Positions 62,815 through 64,000 of a DNA stretch of 64,000 bases are shown here, piece after piece. Position numbers and translations under genes: made by a program. The stretch is from Acanthosepion lycidas (Eukaryota; Mollusca; Cephalopoda; Sepiida; Sepiidae): contig OZ010616.1 of the NCBI GenBank assembly GCA_963932145.1, forward strand, positions 54,495,918-54,559,917. Reading direction: 5' to 3'. Below the pieces are notes generated by a model, which saw only the letters and a list, made by a program, of their open reading frames with translations, was not told the DNA's origin and ran no database searches. Every line of letters starts with the position of its first letter. Positions within the stretch are counted from its first letter, which is position 1.

Positions 62815-63470
62815 TACTACCATTCATCTTTTATATATCATGTCCCTTCTACAAGTCAGCAATCATGGCTCTCTACAATTTCCTACCCTTTGTAGTTCTT
62901 AGCAATACATGTTTTGGTTACTCTTCTTCATATTCCCTATTCTGTCATCCATCAGCACAAACTTAGTTAAGTAGGTTACTGAACGCTTACCTTCTGCTCC
63001 TCTTGCTTTCAATATCTATTGTAAGAGTCAAATTTTTCAATCTCCCTTCGTCAGTACATGTCACCAAAATTTTTGACTATATTTCATTTTTGCTCCCATA
63101 AAAACTCCTTTAAAAACATCCTCATTGCTTACACTCTCCATCCATGGCATTCTCAGCATCCTTCTGTAGAACTATATTTCTTTTGCCTTAAGTCTCCTCT
63201 TCATCTATGAGGAAATTATCCAGGATTCATCACCATAGAGAAGGACTGATATTACATGGCAGTAAAACATGTTTCTAATGTAATTTTCCTATTTCTTAAT
63301 ACATTGTTTAGCATTTGAGAGGCATCTTTTGCTATTCCAAAGTACCTTCAGATTTCACTGCCACATTTTTCATCCTCTGTTAAAAGACTTCCCAGATATT
63401 TAAATCTCTGTACTTTTTGACATCTCTAATTTGTAGCTTGCATCTATGGTTGTCCCTATAATAAGTCCCC
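62815..63470 (-). mobile_element. LINE-A fragment
   Basis: It aligns with 10.93-11.52 kb on the same strand: CAGCATCCTTCTGTAGAAC, then AGGCATCTTTTGCTATTCCA and AGATATTTAAATCTC. Broken by stops. Confidence 0.7.
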
Positions 63471-63594
63471 TGATAAGTTATTAATTACATTGATTAAATT
63501 CTTAGCAATAATTATAAGAACTCTCCTATCATTTTAAAACTAATTTAGCAATGTGATAAAAAATGACATCTATATTGAAATAATTTTACTTTTA

Positions 63595-64000
63595 TATCTA
63601 TGTGGCATCCATCGGTCTTGAAAGGCCTTTGATCTGTACCCAAAGAGTTATGCCTCAGCTGCTGACGTTTGTGCTGCCTCTTGTATACAGGCCCACATGG
63701 GAATGAGAGTTTTGAATACATGTGAAGATACTCTCCCCTAATGTTTTCTTTCCATCAAGTATGCTCCTGCACAGTGGCAAGCCTCCATTTCTACTCTCCT
63801 TGCTCCAACCCTCAGTGTAAATCACATCTTCAGTGTGAGTTATCATGTGACATCTTCCCATCTAATGTTCATTGCCTTCAAGTCCCTCTTACAGATGTCC
63901 TTAGAAGTGAAAAAGATGTCACTCTTCATCCCTCTTGCTGGTGGCCAGCTTCCCATACAGAAGGGATGCTTGGTTTAGTGTTTGCAGACTGTGATTGGGG
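63595..64000 (-). pseudogene. LINE-F (RTE-type) C-terminal fragment
   Basis: On the minus strand, from the window edge, one reads LLYGKLATSKRDEE-like, then CKRDLKAMNIRWEDV and, in an open frame of about 68 codons, GWSKESRNGGLPLCRSILDG followed by SIFTCIQNSHSHVGLYTRGS. The order 'LLYGEL-A-GKR', 'CKRDLKALxIxxxxWE' and a terminal C-x-x-C / GLYSH-R finger is that of RTE-like LINE C-termini; here the finger cysteines and histidines are partly lost. The element continues past the window end. Confidence 0.6.

Overview
The window looks like gene-poor, very AT-rich intergenic DNA from an animal genome, most likely a mollusc and plausibly a cephalopod such as an octopus. That placement is my inference from the repeat mix: dozens of long (TA)n tracts, tRNA-headed SINEs, many decayed non-LTR retrotransposons, a Penelope-like element and Tc1/mariner relics. 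It is not read from a species-specific marker. I found no complete host protein-coding gene, no functional tRNA or rRNA gene and no CRISPR array. Almost everything I can recognise is transposable-element or tandem-repeat DNA. Labels LINE-A to LINE-F are my own names for groups of fragments that align with one another inside this window.

Layout. 0-7 kb: LINE-A, -B, -C, -D and -E fragments, with two tandem arrays (a 165-169 bp and an 86 bp unit) grown out of LINE-B, and an apparently identical 272 bp duplication. 7-13 kb: SINE tails, an RTE-type fragment (LINE-F) and LINE-A fragments on the minus strand. 13-22 kb: nearly unique AT-rich DNA with fold-back elements, a terminal-inverted-repeat element, a possible exon at 17.4 kb, SINE dimers, a mariner MITE and a Tc1 transposase tail. 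22-28.7 kb: a LINE-C relic containing a 185 bp tandem array, a perfect 78 bp palindrome, a tRNA-Ser-like SINE, a LINE nested inside a SINE, an RTE-type LINE end with C2H2 fingers, and a SINE dimer. 29.3-31.7 kb: the best coding region, a 5'-truncated LINE-C copy with an almost open reverse transcriptase. 32-40 kb: dispersed repeats, a Tigger-like nonautonomous transposon and a minus-strand SINE derived from 5S rRNA. 40.7-41.8 kb: a Penelope-like element with a GIY-YIG domain, split by a mariner MITE. 42-50 kb: minisatellites, LINE-A, SINEs and a second 5S-derived SINE. 51.0-52.3 kb: a 129 bp satellite with dimeric higher-order structure. 52.6-64 kb: LINE-C, -D, -B, -F and -A fragments, SINEs, and a repeat carrying a 405 bp insertion.

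The elements do not work together as a pathway. What links them is insertion history: nested insertions, MITEs sitting in or beside (TA)n tracts, and repeated local tandem amplification inside LINE fragments. I cannot show a new biological system here. The points most worth a second look are the 5S-rRNA-headed SINE pair, the three near-identical mariner hairpins whose termini match primate MADE1, the repeated amplification of LINE-B, and two exon-like islands (17.4 kb and 40.1 kb) that might belong to undetected host genes.
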